The notes under the pieces: generated by a model | Databases searched by the model: none | The model's input: only the letters and a program-made list of their open reading frames with translations | Told to the model about the DNA's origin: nothing | Program-made: the position numbers and the translations under genes | Assembly: GCF_008120935.1 (NCBI RefSeq) | Contig: NZ_RDBO01000077.1 | Coordinates: 1,788,593 to 1,826,608, forward strand | Source of the DNA: Streptomyces sp. sk2.1 | GTDB lineage: Bacteria > Actinomycetota > Actinomycetes > Streptomycetales > Streptomycetaceae | Direction of reading: 5' to 3' | DNA length: 38,016 bases | Shown: one piece after another, positions 24,032 through 33,996 of the stretch | Numbering within the stretch: the first letter of the stretch is position 1 | How the letters are laid out: every line of letters starts with the position of its first letter

Positions 24032-24144
24032 CGCCCCATGATGGGGGCGACGCCCCCGCGATCCCGGATCCCGCCGCCGGACGGCATGGCGGGTCACACG
24101 AATTGCCGCGCGTTCCCCGATGAGGACCGAAGCTGTCCGCAAGG

Positions 24145-25437
24145 GTGCGTACCGTGCCGCTCATGGCCGCCCCGAAGAAGCCCATCACCCCGAAGAAGCC
24201 CGCCGCTCCGAAGAAGCCCATCGCCTCGAAGAGCCCCGCCCCGAAGCGTCCCGCCGCGGGGAAGAACCCCACTGCGGGGAAGGGGCCCGCCGCGCCCGCG
24301 GTGCTGTCCGCCCGTGCGCTGAACCGCGCCACGCTGGAGCGCCAGCTGCTGCTGCGCCGCACCGCGATGCCGGCGAAGGACGCCGTGGAGCACCTGGTCG
24401 GCCTCCAGGCGCAGAACGTCAGACCGCCCTACCACCAGCTCCTCGCCCGCCTCGACGGCTTCGAGCCGGCCGAGCTCGCCGGGCTGCTGGAGTCCCGCGA
24501 GGCGGTCCGCATGGTCACCCTGCGGTCCACCATCCACCTGCACACCGCCGCCGACGCGCTCACCCTGCGCCCGTTCGTCCAGCCGGCCCGCGACCGGGAG
24601 CTCAACCTGTTCCGCAAGGGGCTCGTCGGGGTGGACCGGGACCGGCTCGGGGCACTCGCCCGGGAACTCGTCGAGGAGCGGCCCCGCACGCCCAAGGAGA
24701 TCCGCGAGGCGCTGGCGGCCGAATGGCCCGACGCCGACCCGCGGGCCCTGGGGTCGGCCGCCCGCTGCCTGCTGCCGCTGGTCCAGGTCACGCCGCGCGG
24801 GGTGTGGGGCAGGAGCGGCGGGGTCGCGCTGACCACCCTCGGGCACTGGCTCGACGGCGCCCCGGAACGGGTCCCCTCCCCGGACGACCTGGTCCTGCGC
24901 TACCTGGGGGCCTTCGGGCCCGCCTCCGTCCAGGACATGCAGAGCTGGGCCGGGCTGACCCGGCTGCGCGAGGTCTTCGAACGGCTGCGGCCGCGGCTGA
25001 TCACCTTCCGGGACGGGAACGGGACCGAACTCTTCGACCTGCCGGATGCCCCGCGCCCGGCCGAGGACACCCCCGCCCCGCCCCGCTTCCTGCCCGAGTT
25101 CGACAACGTGCTGCTCGGCCACGCGGACCGCACGCGCGTGATCCCGCCCCAGTACCGGGGACGCAACGGGAAGGGCAACCAGACCTACGGCTCGGTGCTG
25201 GTCGACGGCTTCCTCGCGGCGATCTGGCGACGGGACGCCGCCACCGGCCCGGAGTCCGGATCCGGACCGGTCACCCTCACCGTGCAGCCGTTCGACGACC
25301 TCGGCCGCGCCGGCCGCGACGCCGTCACGGAGGAGGCCGTGCGGATGCTCACCGCCCTGCCCGCACCGGGCGCCGCCGGCACGCACGAAGCACACGGATA
25401 CGACATCAGGTTCGCGGCCTTCGTCGACTTCGGGTGA
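24145..25437 (+). CDS. AlkZ-like winged-helix DNA-binding protein with histone-like tail
   Basis: A 430-residue protein of the HTH_42 (winged helix DNA-binding, AlkZ/YcaQ-like) superfamily. The motif HLVGLQAQN has the Gln-x-Gln pattern at about residues 88-90, which in AlkZ glycosylases holds the catalytic glutamines. Other family parts are VRMVTLRSTIHLHTAADAL and FLPEFDNVLLGHADR. The first about 50 residues form a Lys/Pro/Ala repeat (PKKPITPKKPAAPKKP), like a histone H1 tail. The start could be GTG 24145 or ATG 24163; neither has a clear ribosome site. A DNA repair role, for instance against alkylation or crosslinks, is likely but inferred. Confidence 0.82.
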   Translation: MRTVPLMAAPKKPITPKKPAAPKKPIASKSPAPKRPAAGKNPTAGKGPAAPAVLSARALNRATLERQLLLRRTAMPAKDAVEHLVGLQAQNVRPPYHQLLARLDGFEPAELAGLLESREAVRMVTLRSTIHLHTAADALTLRPFVQPARDRELNLFRKGLVGVDRDRLGALARELVEERPRTPKEIREALAAEWPDADPRALGSAARCLLPLVQVTPRGVWGRSGGVALTTLGHWLDGAPERVPSPDDLVLRYLGAFGPASVQDMQSWAGLTRLREVFERLRPRLITFRDGNGTELFDLPDAPRPAEDTPAPPRFLPEFDNVLLGHADRTRVIPPQYRGRNGKGNQTYGSVLVDGFLAAIWRRDAATGPESGSGPVTLTVQPFDDLGRAGRDAVTEEAVRMLTALPAPGAAGTHEAHGYDIRFAAFVDFG

Positions 25438-25482
25438 GGACGGCGGGCGGCGGGCCCGGCACGGAGAACGCCCCGGGCCGGA

Positions 25483-26325
25483 TCAGGGCAGCAGCCCCGC
25501 ACGCCGGGCCGCCACCACCGCCTCCAGCCGGGTGTGCGCCCCCAGCTTGCGCATCGCCGAACGCAGATACCCCTTGACCGTCTCCGGCCGCAGCCCGAGC
25601 CGCTTCGCCGCCGCCGCGTTCGTCGCCCCCGACGCCACACAGGCCAGCACGTCCACCTCGCGCGGCGCCAGCCGCACCCCGCAGGGCTCCGGCGTCCGAG
25701 CCCCCGCCGCCGACGCGAGCCGCCCGCACACCGACAGCAGCTCCTCGCGCAGGGCCGGGTCGACGACCTTGGGGACCAGGGAACGCAGCTCGCGGTGCGC
25801 CTCGCGGACGTCCTCCCACGCCTCCGGGGCCGCCCTCGGGTCCGTCACCTGCTCCCGGGTCGTGGCCAGCAGCTGCTGCACCTCGTCCCGCACGACCAGG
25901 GCCTGCTCCACGTCCCGGGCGGCGGACACCGCCGCGTCGAACGTGCGGTCCCCGAGCGTGATCGGCTCGCGCAGCGCCCCGTACAGCACCCCGCGCACCC
26001 TGCGTCGTACGACGACGGGCACCGCGACCACCGAGCGCAGGCCCTCCGCCGCGACGGCCAGGTCGTACTCGTGGCTGATGTGGCGCGAGGAGTGGTAGTC
26101 GGTCACCGCGCACGGCCGGGACAGGGCTATCGCCTTGCCGCCGAGCCCGCTGCCCGCCGAGATGACGAGCCCGCGCAGGGCGGCGGTCTGCGCCCCGTTC
26201 AGCTCGGCGATGCGGGCGTGGCGGGCATCGGCGAGCAGTCCGCCGAAGGCCACGGGCAGTCCGCTGGTCCGGCGCAGCCGCAGCAGCGCGGCTTGCATCT
26301 CGACCGCATCGACGGATTCCGGCAC
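25483..26325 (-). CDS. GAF-LuxR family transcriptional regulator
   Basis: A 280-residue regulator with a GAF sensor domain (residues about 40-150; ISAGSGLGGKAIALSRPCAV and VVAVPVVVRRRVRGVLYGAL) and a C-terminal LuxR-type helix-turn-helix (LAPREVDVLACVASGATN and ETVKGYLRSAMRKLG). The GTG start at 26325 has GGAGG seven bases upstream. It is divergent from the two acyl-CoA synthetase genes, separated by 129 bases that contain palindromes. It probably controls that operon, but no ligand is known. It also matches GAF-LuxR regulators next to acyl-CoA ligases in other actinomycetes, from memory. Confidence 0.88.
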   Translation of the reverse strand: MPESVDAVEMQAALLRLRRTSGLPVAFGGLLADARHARIAELNGAQTAALRGLVISAGSGLGGKAIALSRPCAVTDYHSSRHISHEYDLAVAAEGLRSVVAVPVVVRRRVRGVLYGALREPITLGDRTFDAAVSAARDVEQALVVRDEVQQLLATTREQVTDPRAAPEAWEDVREAHRELRSLVPKVVDPALREELLSVCGRLASAAGARTPEPCGVRLAPREVDVLACVASGATNAAAAKRLGLRPETVKGYLRSAMRKLGAHTRLEAVVAARRAGLLP

Positions 26326-26371
26326 GCTGACGCCTCCCTGCCCGGTCCGGGGGATCGGCCACCCCTCGCTG

Positions 26372-26389
26372 CACCCCCGTTCGGGGGTG
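26372..26389. promoter_or_regulatory. Palindrome in the GAF-LuxR / acyl-CoA synthetase spacer
   Basis: CACCCCCG-TT-CGGGGGTG is a perfect 8-bp inverted repeat with a 2-base centre, between the two divergent genes. Confidence 0.45.
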
Positions 26390-26399
26390 GTGAGACCTG

Positions 26400-26428
26400 G
26401 GTCACTGTTTACATGATGTTAAGTGACC
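26400..26428. promoter_or_regulatory. Candidate operator in the divergent spacer
   Basis: GGTCACT (26400-26406) and AGTGACC (26422-26428) form a 7-bp inverted repeat around an AT-rich 15-base core (TTTACATGATGTTA), a marked departure from the local GC content. The core could contain promoter elements. A LuxR-type or other dimeric regulator is a candidate binder. Confidence 0.5.
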
Positions 26429-26454
26429 GGTCCGGTCCGCAATGAGGAGGGCAC

Positions 26455-28137
26455 ATGTCGGCAACCAGTGCGACGGAGACGTTCCGGGCCGCCCGGGACT
26501 TTCTGCTGCGGCATCGCGAGGACTACCTCGCGGCCTACGAGGGCTTCCGCTGGCCCCGCAGCGATCACTTCAACTGGGCGCTCGACTGGTTCGACGTCAT
26601 CGCCGAGGACAACGACCGCACCGCCCTGCACATCGTGGAGGAGGACGGCGACCGCACCGAGGTGTCCTTCGCACAGATGTCCGCCCGCTCCAACCGGGCC
26701 GCGAACTGGCTGCGCGCCCGGGGCGTACGGGCCGGGGACCGCATCCTCGTCATGCTCGGCAACCAGGTCGAGCTGTGGGAGACCGCCCTCGCCGCGATGA
26801 AGCTGCGCGCCGTCGTCATCCCCGCCACCCCGCTGCTGGGCCCGGTCGACCTGCGCGACCGGGTGGAGCGCGGCCGGGTCCGGCACGTCCTGGTGCGGGA
26901 CGCCGACACCGCCAAGTTCGACGAGGTGCCCGGCGACTACACCCGGATCTCCGTCGGCGCGGAGGTGCCCGGCTGGCTGTCGTACACCGGTGCCGACGAG
27001 CAGCCGGACACCTTCGAGGCGGACCGGGAGACCGACGCCGACGAGCCGCTGATGCTGTACTTCACCTCCGGCACGACCGCCAGCCCCAAGCTCGTCGAGC
27101 ACACCCATGTCTCCTACCCCGTGGGCCACCTGGCGACGATGTACTGGATCGGCCTCAAGCCCGGGGACGTCCACCTCAACATCTCCTCACCGGGCTGGGC
27201 CAAGCACGCCTGGTCCAACCTCTTTGCGCCCTGGAGCGCCGAGGCGACCGTCTTCATCTTCAACTACACCCGCTTCGACGCCGCCCGGCTGATGGCCGAG
27301 ATGGACCGCTCGGGCGTCACCAGCTTCTGCGCCCCGCCCACCGTCTGGCGGATGCTGATCCAGGCCGACCTCTCCCAGCTGAAGACCCCGCCGCGGGAGG
27401 TCGTCGCGGCCGGCGAACCGCTGAACCCGGAGGTCATCGAGACGGTGCGGCGGATCTGGGGCGTCACCATCCGGGACGGCTTCGGCCAGACCGAGACCGC
27501 CGTGCAGGTCGCCAACAGTCCCGGCCAGCTCCTCAAGGCCGGTTCGATGGGACGGCCCAGCCCCGGCTTCAGGGTCGAGCTCCTGGACCCGGTCACCGGT
27601 GAGCCCGGCGCGCTGGAGGGCGAGATCTCCCTGGACCTGTCGGACCGCCCGGTGGGCCTGATGACCGGCTACCACGGCGACCCGGACCGGACCGCCGAGG
27701 CCATGGCCGGCGGCTACTACCGCACCGGCGACATCGGCTCCCGCGACGAGGACGGCTACATCACCTACGTCGGCCGCGCCGACGACGTCTTCAAGGCGTC
27801 CGACTACAAGATCTCGCCGTTCGAGCTGGAGAGCGCGCTGCTGGAGCACGAGGCGGTCGCCGAGGCCGCGGTCGTCCCCGCCCCCGACCCGGTCCGGCTC
27901 GCCGTCCCGAAGGCGTATGTCGTCCTGGCGGAGGGCTGGGAGCCCGGCCCCGACACCGCGAAGCTGCTGTTCGAGCACTCCCGGTCGGTCCTCGCCCCGT
28001 ACAAGCGCATCCGCAGGCTGGAGTTCGCCGAACTGCCCAAGACCGTCTCCGGCAAGATCCGCCGCATCGAACTGCGCGAGCGCACGGCCCGCGGCACCGG
28101 CACCGGCACCGAGTACGACGAGGGGAACCTGCGATGA
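26455..28137 (+). CDS. AMP-dependent acyl-CoA synthetase (ACSM-like)
   Basis: A 560-residue adenylate-forming enzyme that activates a carboxylic acid with ATP and CoA. The P-loop motif is YFTSGTTASPKLVEHTH at about residues 200-217, the A5 region DGFGQTETAVQ, the A7 region YRTGDIGSRDEDGYITYVGR, and the catalytic Lys in LPKTVSGKIRRIELR near the C terminus. The sequence is closest in layout to medium-chain acyl-CoA synthetases. The ATG at 26455 has GAGGAGG upstream. The stop overlaps the next gene by four bases (ATGA), so two ligases are made together. The natural acid is unknown. Confidence 0.9.
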   Translation: MSATSATETFRAARDFLLRHREDYLAAYEGFRWPRSDHFNWALDWFDVIAEDNDRTALHIVEEDGDRTEVSFAQMSARSNRAANWLRARGVRAGDRILVMLGNQVELWETALAAMKLRAVVIPATPLLGPVDLRDRVERGRVRHVLVRDADTAKFDEVPGDYTRISVGAEVPGWLSYTGADEQPDTFEADRETDADEPLMLYFTSGTTASPKLVEHTHVSYPVGHLATMYWIGLKPGDVHLNISSPGWAKHAWSNLFAPWSAEATVFIFNYTRFDAARLMAEMDRSGVTSFCAPPTVWRMLIQADLSQLKTPPREVVAAGEPLNPEVIETVRRIWGVTIRDGFGQTETAVQVANSPGQLLKAGSMGRPSPGFRVELLDPVTGEPGALEGEISLDLSDRPVGLMTGYHGDPDRTAEAMAGGYYRTGDIGSRDEDGYITYVGRADDVFKASDYKISPFELESALLEHEAVAEAAVVPAPDPVRLAVPKAYVVLAEGWEPGPDTAKLLFEHSRSVLAPYKRIRRLEFAELPKTVSGKIRRIELRERTARGTGTGTEYDEGNLR

Positions 28138-29741
28138 GTGAGCTCTCCTACGCGCACGGCGCCGCCACCACACCGTTGCTCGGCGACACCATAGGACGCA
28201 ACCTCGACCGGGCGGTCGAGGCGTTCGGCGAACGCGAGGCGCTGGTGGACGTCCCGTCGGGACGGCGCTGGACGTACGCCGAGTTCGGTGCCGCGGTCGA
28301 CGAACTGGCCCGCGCGCTCATGGCGTCGGGCGTGGCCAAGGGGGACCGGGTCGGGATCTGGGCGATCAACTGCCCGGAGTGGGTGCTCGTGCAGTACGCC
28401 ACCGCCCGCATCGGCGCCGTCATGGTCAACATCAACCCCGCGTACCGGGCGCACGAGCTGGAGTACGTGCTGAACCAGGCCGGGATCTCGCTCCTGGTCG
28501 CCTCGCTCTCGCACCGCACCAGCGACTACCGCGCCCTGGTCGACCAGGTCCGCGCCGACTGCCCCGCGCTGCGCGCCGTGCACTACATCGGTGACCCGGG
28601 CTGGGACGAACTGCTGGCCGGCGCCGGGGCCGTGACGCCGGGGCAGTTCGCCGCGCGCGAGGCCGAGCTGTCCTGCGACGACCCGATCAACATCCAGTAC
28701 ACCTCGGGCACGACCGGCTTCCCCAAGGGGGCCACGCTCTCCCACCACAACATCCTCAACAACGGTTATTTCGTCGGTGAGTTGATCGCCTACACGGAGC
28801 AGGACCGGGTCTGCCTGCCGGTGCCCTTCTACCACTGCTTCGGCATGGTCATGGGCAACCTCGGTGCCACCTCGCACGGCGCCTGCATCGTGATCCCGGC
28901 CCCCGCCTTCGAGGCCGCCGCCGTCCTCGCCGCCGTGCAGCAGGAACGCTGCACCTCGCTCTACGGCGTCCCCACCATGTTCATCGCGGAGCTGAACCTC
29001 CCCGACTTCGGTTCGTACGACCTCTCCTCGCTGCGCACCGGCATCATGGCCGGATCGACCTGCCCGGTCGAGGTGATGAAGCGGGTCGTCGCCGAGATGC
29101 ACATGGAGGAGGTGTCCATCTGCTACGGCATGACGGAGACCTCGCCGGTCTCCACCCAGACCCGCCGCGACGACGACCTGGAGCGCCGCACCGGGACCAC
29201 CGGTCGCGTCATGCCGCACATCGAGGTCAAGGTCGTCGACCCGGTGACCGGGGTGACGCTGGAACGCGGTGAGGCGGGCGAACTCTGCACCCGCGGCTAC
29301 AGCGTGATGCTCGGTTACTGGGAACAGCCCGAACGCACCGCGGAGGCGATCGACGCGGGCCGCTGGATGCACACCGGCGACCTCGCGGTGATGCGGGAGG
29401 ACGGCTACGTGCAGATCGTCGGCCGGATCAAGGACATGATCATCCGGGGCGGCGAGAACATCTATCCGCGGGAGATCGAGGAATTCCTGCACCGCCACCC
29501 GAAGATCGCGGACGTGCAGGTGGTGGGCATTCCCGACGACACCTACGGCGAGGAGGTCCTGGCCTGTGTCATCCCGAAGGACCCGGCGGACCCGCCGACC
29601 CTGGACGAGGTGACGGAGTACTGCCGCGAGCAGTTGGCCCACTACAAGATCCCGCGGCGGCTGCAGATCCTGGAGACCTTCCCGATGACGGTCAGCGGGA
29701 AGGTCCGGAAGATCGAACTGCGGGAGGGCTACGGCCGGTAG
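28134..29741 (+). CDS. AMP-dependent acyl-CoA synthetase (ACSF2/FadD-like)
   Basis: A 535-residue adenylate-forming ligase. The P-loop motif is IQYTSGTTGFPKGATLSHHN, the A5 region ICYGMTETSPVS, the A7/A8 region WMHTGDLAVMREDGYVQIVGR with KDMIIRGGENIYPREIEE, and the catalytic Lys in FPMTVSGKVRKIELR. This matches the ACSF2/FadD group (medium- to long-chain fatty acids). The start overlaps the preceding ligase stop by four bases. Paired ligases with a divergent GAF-LuxR regulator suggest control of fatty or aromatic acid use; that is inference. Confidence 0.92.
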   Translation: MSELSYAHGAATTPLLGDTIGRNLDRAVEAFGEREALVDVPSGRRWTYAEFGAAVDELARALMASGVAKGDRVGIWAINCPEWVLVQYATARIGAVMVNINPAYRAHELEYVLNQAGISLLVASLSHRTSDYRALVDQVRADCPALRAVHYIGDPGWDELLAGAGAVTPGQFAAREAELSCDDPINIQYTSGTTGFPKGATLSHHNILNNGYFVGELIAYTEQDRVCLPVPFYHCFGMVMGNLGATSHGACIVIPAPAFEAAAVLAAVQQERCTSLYGVPTMFIAELNLPDFGSYDLSSLRTGIMAGSTCPVEVMKRVVAEMHMEEVSICYGMTETSPVSTQTRRDDDLERRTGTTGRVMPHIEVKVVDPVTGVTLERGEAGELCTRGYSVMLGYWEQPERTAEAIDAGRWMHTGDLAVMREDGYVQIVGRIKDMIIRGGENIYPREIEEFLHRHPKIADVQVVGIPDDTYGEEVLACVIPKDPADPPTLDEVTEYCREQLAHYKIPRRLQILETFPMTVSGKVRKIELREGYGR

Positions 29742-29763
29742 GACCGGTCCGGCCCGGGTGCGG

Positions 29764-29985
29764 TCAGGCGGCCTCGATGATGTCGCCGGTACCGCCCCGG
29801 GTCGCGGCCGCCCATTCGATCAGCAGTACCTCGTAGGCGGCGGACTCCACGGAGGACCAGTCCTGGCCGGCCCGGGCGTCCACGAAGGCCCGTATCGCCT
29901 CGTTCGCCTGGGCGGCGGAGCGGGGCTTCGAACGGGTCGCGCGCGGTCTGTCGGTGGATGGGGTGTGCCGTGCAGTTAAAACCAT
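29764..29985 (-). CDS. Small hypothetical protein
   Basis: A 73-residue soluble protein of unknown function. The N terminus is basic and likely disordered (RHTPSTDRPRATRSKPRS); the rest reads NEAIRAFVDARAG and SAAYEVLLIEWAAAT, predicted helical. The ATG at 29985 lacks a strong ribosome site. It converges on the second acyl-CoA synthetase with a 22-base gap. It looks like a conserved streptomycete small protein, but I do not recognise a family. Confidence 0.55.
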   Translation of the reverse strand: MVLTARHTPSTDRPRATRSKPRSAAQANEAIRAFVDARAGQDWSSVESAAYEVLLIEWAAATRGGTGDIIEAA

Positions 29986-30125
29986 GGGCACCACTTTAGG
30001 GCCCGCCACTGACACGGGCCGAACATTTGTGGCGCCCTGGCCCGAACGTGACCGATCGCACTCTCCGTCGTCGTTTGGTTCCGGTGGGGTGACATGGGCG
30101 GACGGCGCCGCTTCCGGAACGTGCT

Positions 30126-30650
30126 CTACGGGCGTGCGGTGCGCGGGATCTCGCGTCGCATGCAGACCCGTGGCCAGCGGTCCAGGCCGTGTTCGGCCTC
30201 CTCCGCCCTGATCTTCCGCAGTCCGTCGGTGAGTTCCGCCTCGCCGAGCGTGCGGAAGCCGAGCCGGGCGTAGTACGGCGCGTTCCACGGGACGTGCGAG
30301 AAGGTCGTCAGGGTGAGCGCGTCCAGCTGCCGGCCGGCCGCCCACCCGTCGAGGTGGGCGATGAGGGCGGCGCCCAGGCCCTGCCGGGCGACGGACGGAT
30401 GCACGGAGACCTGCTCGATGTGGGCCGCCCCGTCGACCGGATCGGCGATCAGATAGCCGACCGGATGGTCGTCGGGGTCCGCCGCCACCCAGGCCCGGCC
30501 GTCCCGGCGGTATTCGTCCAGCAGGTCGAGGGGCGGCGGGTCGTCGTCCGCGACGGAGGTCATGCCGAGCGTGCGGAACGGCTCGCCGGCGGCGCGCTCG
30601 ATGTCCTGGAGCAGCGGGAGATCGGAGCGGCGGGCGGTACGGATGCGCAT
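30126..30650 (-). other. Alternative separate GNAT gene start inside the composite ORF
   Basis: If translated alone, the acetyltransferase starts at ATG 30650 and has 174 residues, the normal size for a stand-alone GNAT protein. TACTGT, a -10-like hexamer, ends four bases before this ATG, fitting a leaderless transcript. The preceding 17 codons look like spacer DNA. Both interpretations remain open. Confidence 0.5.
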
Positions 30651-31397
30651 GCGCACAGTATGTCGCCCCGGGTCGCCCGGCTCGGAGGGGAATGCCCGGG
30701 CCCCGGTGCTGAGCAGCTCGTCGGCCGGGCCGTTGACCGGTCGGGGCCCACCCGCCGCGTCCATCGTGAACAGCGGCACGCCCAGCCCGTCCGCGCGCGC
30801 CCCGGCGTCCGGTGCGTAGCCCGCGACCGAGAACAGCACGCCGGTGGCCGACGCGCCGAGGGCGTGCAGCCAGAGGCACTCGACGTCGCGCAGGGCGGTC
30901 GCGCGGGCCGACGCGTCGACCCGGGCCAGCAGTCCGGGGGCCCGCAGGTCGATCCGCGCGGGGGAGGGGCGCGCCGCCCGCACGACGTCCCGGTAGCCCA
31001 GCCACCGCAGGTACCGGGCCGCGGTGGCGACCGCGTCGTCCGCGCCGTGGACGGCCGCGGGCCGGAACGCCGGCCGGGGCGCCGGTGCCGTGCGCGGCAG
31101 CGGGATGTGGGACGGCGGGGCCGCGTCGTCGGGGGGCGCCGCGGGCCGGACCGGGATGCGCAGCACCGCCCCGCAGGGGCAGTACAGCTCCGGTCGCGGC
31201 CACTGGTCGTGGCGTCCGCAGCCGGGGCAGCGCACCGTCACCCAGTCGTCGTTCCAGGTGCGGTGGGTGACCGGTACGGCCGGGGCTCCGGGCAGCAGGG
31301 ACGGGGCGGTCGGGGTGCCGCACGGGCAGGGGTAGGCCGGGGCGCTGTACGCGTGGTCGCGGCCGCAGGCCGGGCAGTGAACCGGCACCGACTCCAC
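30126..31397 (-). CDS. Zinc-ribbon / Mrr-like / GNAT composite protein
   Basis: A 423-residue single open frame. The N-terminal part has two zinc ribbons, CPACGRDHAYSAPAYPCPCG and CPGCGRHDQWPRPELYCPCG, then a domain like the Mrr-type restriction endonuclease fold (AARYLRWLGYRDVVRA, RIDLRAPGLLARVDASARA, ASATGVLFSVAGYAPDAG). A GNAT acetyltransferase (RIRTARRSDLPLL, HIEQVSVHPSVARQGLGAAL with acetyl-CoA loop QGLGAAL, YYARLGFRTLGE) fills the C-terminal 174 residues. GTG 31397 is chosen because GGAGG lies upstream. Codons at the junction (GCA, CGA, CAT, ACT) are rare for this genome, so the ORF may be two genes that lost a stop. See the internal start at 30650. Confidence 0.65.
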   Translation of the reverse strand: MESVPVHCPACGRDHAYSAPAYPCPCGTPTAPSLLPGAPAVPVTHRTWNDDWVTVRCPGCGRHDQWPRPELYCPCGAVLRIPVRPAAPPDDAAPPSHIPLPRTAPAPRPAFRPAAVHGADDAVATAARYLRWLGYRDVVRAARPSPARIDLRAPGLLARVDASARATALRDVECLWLHALGASATGVLFSVAGYAPDAGARADGLGVPLFTMDAAGGPRPVNGPADELLSTGARAFPSEPGDPGRHTVRMRIRTARRSDLPLLQDIERAAGEPFRTLGMTSVADDDPPPLDLLDEYRRDGRAWVAADPDDHPVGYLIADPVDGAAHIEQVSVHPSVARQGLGAALIAHLDGWAAGRQLDALTLTTFSHVPWNAPYYARLGFRTLGEAELTDGLRKIRAEEAEHGLDRWPRVCMRREIPRTARP

Positions 31398-31443
31398 GAT
31401 GGTCTCCCTCCGGGCCTCGGGCCCGCCCCGCGACGGGCGCCGG

Positions 31444-31479
31444 GCCGGCCGGCACCGGAACACACCGGTGCCGGCCGGC
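31444..31479 (-). promoter_or_regulatory. Hairpin in the leader of the zinc-ribbon gene
   Basis: A perfect 15-bp inverted repeat (arms 31444-31458 and 31465-31479, core GGCACCGG / CCGGTGCC) with a 6-base loop AACACA lies about 47 bases upstream of the GTG at 31397. It could be a 5'-UTR structure or a terminator of upstream antisense transcription. The rest of 31398-31589 shows no gene. Confidence 0.45.
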
Positions 31480-31589
31480 GGGCCCACTCCGTTCCCCACC
31501 CATGGTTCACCAGGAGCGGGGCGCCGGGGAGGGACTTGACGCATTTCGCGGGCAGGTCCCGGCGCACGGGCCGCCGGGTGCGCCGTCCC

Positions 31590-31618
31590 TTGACGGTCGC
31601 CGGACCGCACTTTAAATT
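31590..31618 (+). promoter_or_regulatory. Promoter of gcl
   Basis: TTGACG (31590-31595) and TAAATT (31613-31618) with 17-base spacing form a strong vegetative-type promoter. The predicted start near 31625 lies inside the first operator copy. The spacer and downstream bases are unusually AT-rich for this genome. Confidence 0.75.
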
Positions 31619-31621
31619 TAC

Positions 31622-31657
31622 TTCCGTATAACAGAATCAATTTTCCGTAATGCGGAA
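31622..31657 (+). promoter_or_regulatory. Tandem operator at the gcl promoter
   Basis: Two palindromic 15-mers, TTCCGTATAACAGAA (31622-31636) and TTCCGTAATGCGGAA (31643-31657), have centres 21 bp apart, two helical turns. The second is a perfect TTCCG-N5-CGGAA. They overlap and follow the predicted transcription start. The hyi promoter has the same arrangement (37530-37565). Established work describes an IclR-type repressor AllR acting on the allantoin/glyoxylate genes of Streptomyces; it is the likely binder here by inference. Confidence 0.75.
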
Positions 31658-31717
31658 TTGGTGCTCTCAGGTGGCGCGACAGAGCCCGAATCCACCAGAT
31701 CCCGGCAGGAGCACTCA

Positions 31718-33502
<1,785 letters not shown>

Positions 33503-33520
33503 CGGACCGACAGGAAGGGC

Positions 33521-33559
33521 CCGTGGCCCCCGCCCCGAATCCCGGGGCGGGGGCCACGG
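33521..33559 (+). terminator. Terminator of gcl
   Basis: A perfect 17-bp stem (arms 33521-33537 and 33543-33559, core GTGGCCCCCGCCCCG) with a 5-base loop AATCC begins 18 bases after the gcl stop. It is among the strongest hairpins in the window. Confidence 0.9.
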
Positions 33560-33765
33560 CGTATCCGTTCCGTGGGGCGTCGGGGGCTCCGCGCCGGGGC
33601 GGTCATGACATCGTGCGGCCGGCCCGGGTGTCCGTACGCGGCCCCGGTGCATGCCGCGGGGCCCCGGTCCGTGCGCGGACCGGGTGCGTGCACGGACCGG
33701 GAGCGGGCCGGTCGCGCGGAAAGGAGAGGGGAGGCCGCACGGAAACGGGGAGGGCGCGCGAAAGC

Positions 33766-33813
33766 GGCCGGGGTGTGGCACACGGATACGGTTCCGTGCG
33801 CCACACCCCGGCC
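33766..33813. repeat. Long inverted repeat in the gcl-catalase spacer
   Basis: Two 21-base arms (33766-33786 and 33793-33813) pair with a single A/C mismatch and a 6-base loop, core GGGGTGTGGC / GCCACACCCC. It is not adjacent to either stop codon. The surrounding 33560-33938 carries no convincing gene, only further short inverted repeats such as CGGTCCG-N4-CGGACCG near 33669. Confidence 0.6.
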
Positions 33814-33857
33814 GGGGTGGTGACGGGGGCCGCGGCGGCGGCGAGCGGGCCGTGCGC

Positions 33858-33886
33858 CCCCGCCCCCCTCAGGTCGGGGGGCGGGG
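33858..33886. repeat. G/C-run inverted repeat
   Basis: CCCCGCCCCCC (33858-33868) and GGGGGGCGGGG (33876-33886) form an 11-bp stem with loop TCAGGTC. It could be a backup terminator for the minus-strand catalase transcript. Confidence 0.5.
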
Positions 33887-33938
33887 AGGCGCTCCGGCCT
33901 CCGCCACCGCACTGGCGTCGCGCCGCCGCGGCCTCGTC

Positions 33939-33986
33939 CTGCCCGTGCGGTGTGCCACCCCTCATCCGGGTACACGGCACGGGCAG
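33939..33986 (-). terminator. Terminator of the catalase gene
   Basis: Arms 33939-33956 and 33969-33986 pair over 10 perfect base pairs (CTGCCCGTGC / GCACGGGCAG), then further pairs after one mismatch. The hairpin starts 10 bases after the catalase stop on the minus strand. Confidence 0.75.
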
Positions 33987-33996
33987 GGTCCGGGGG

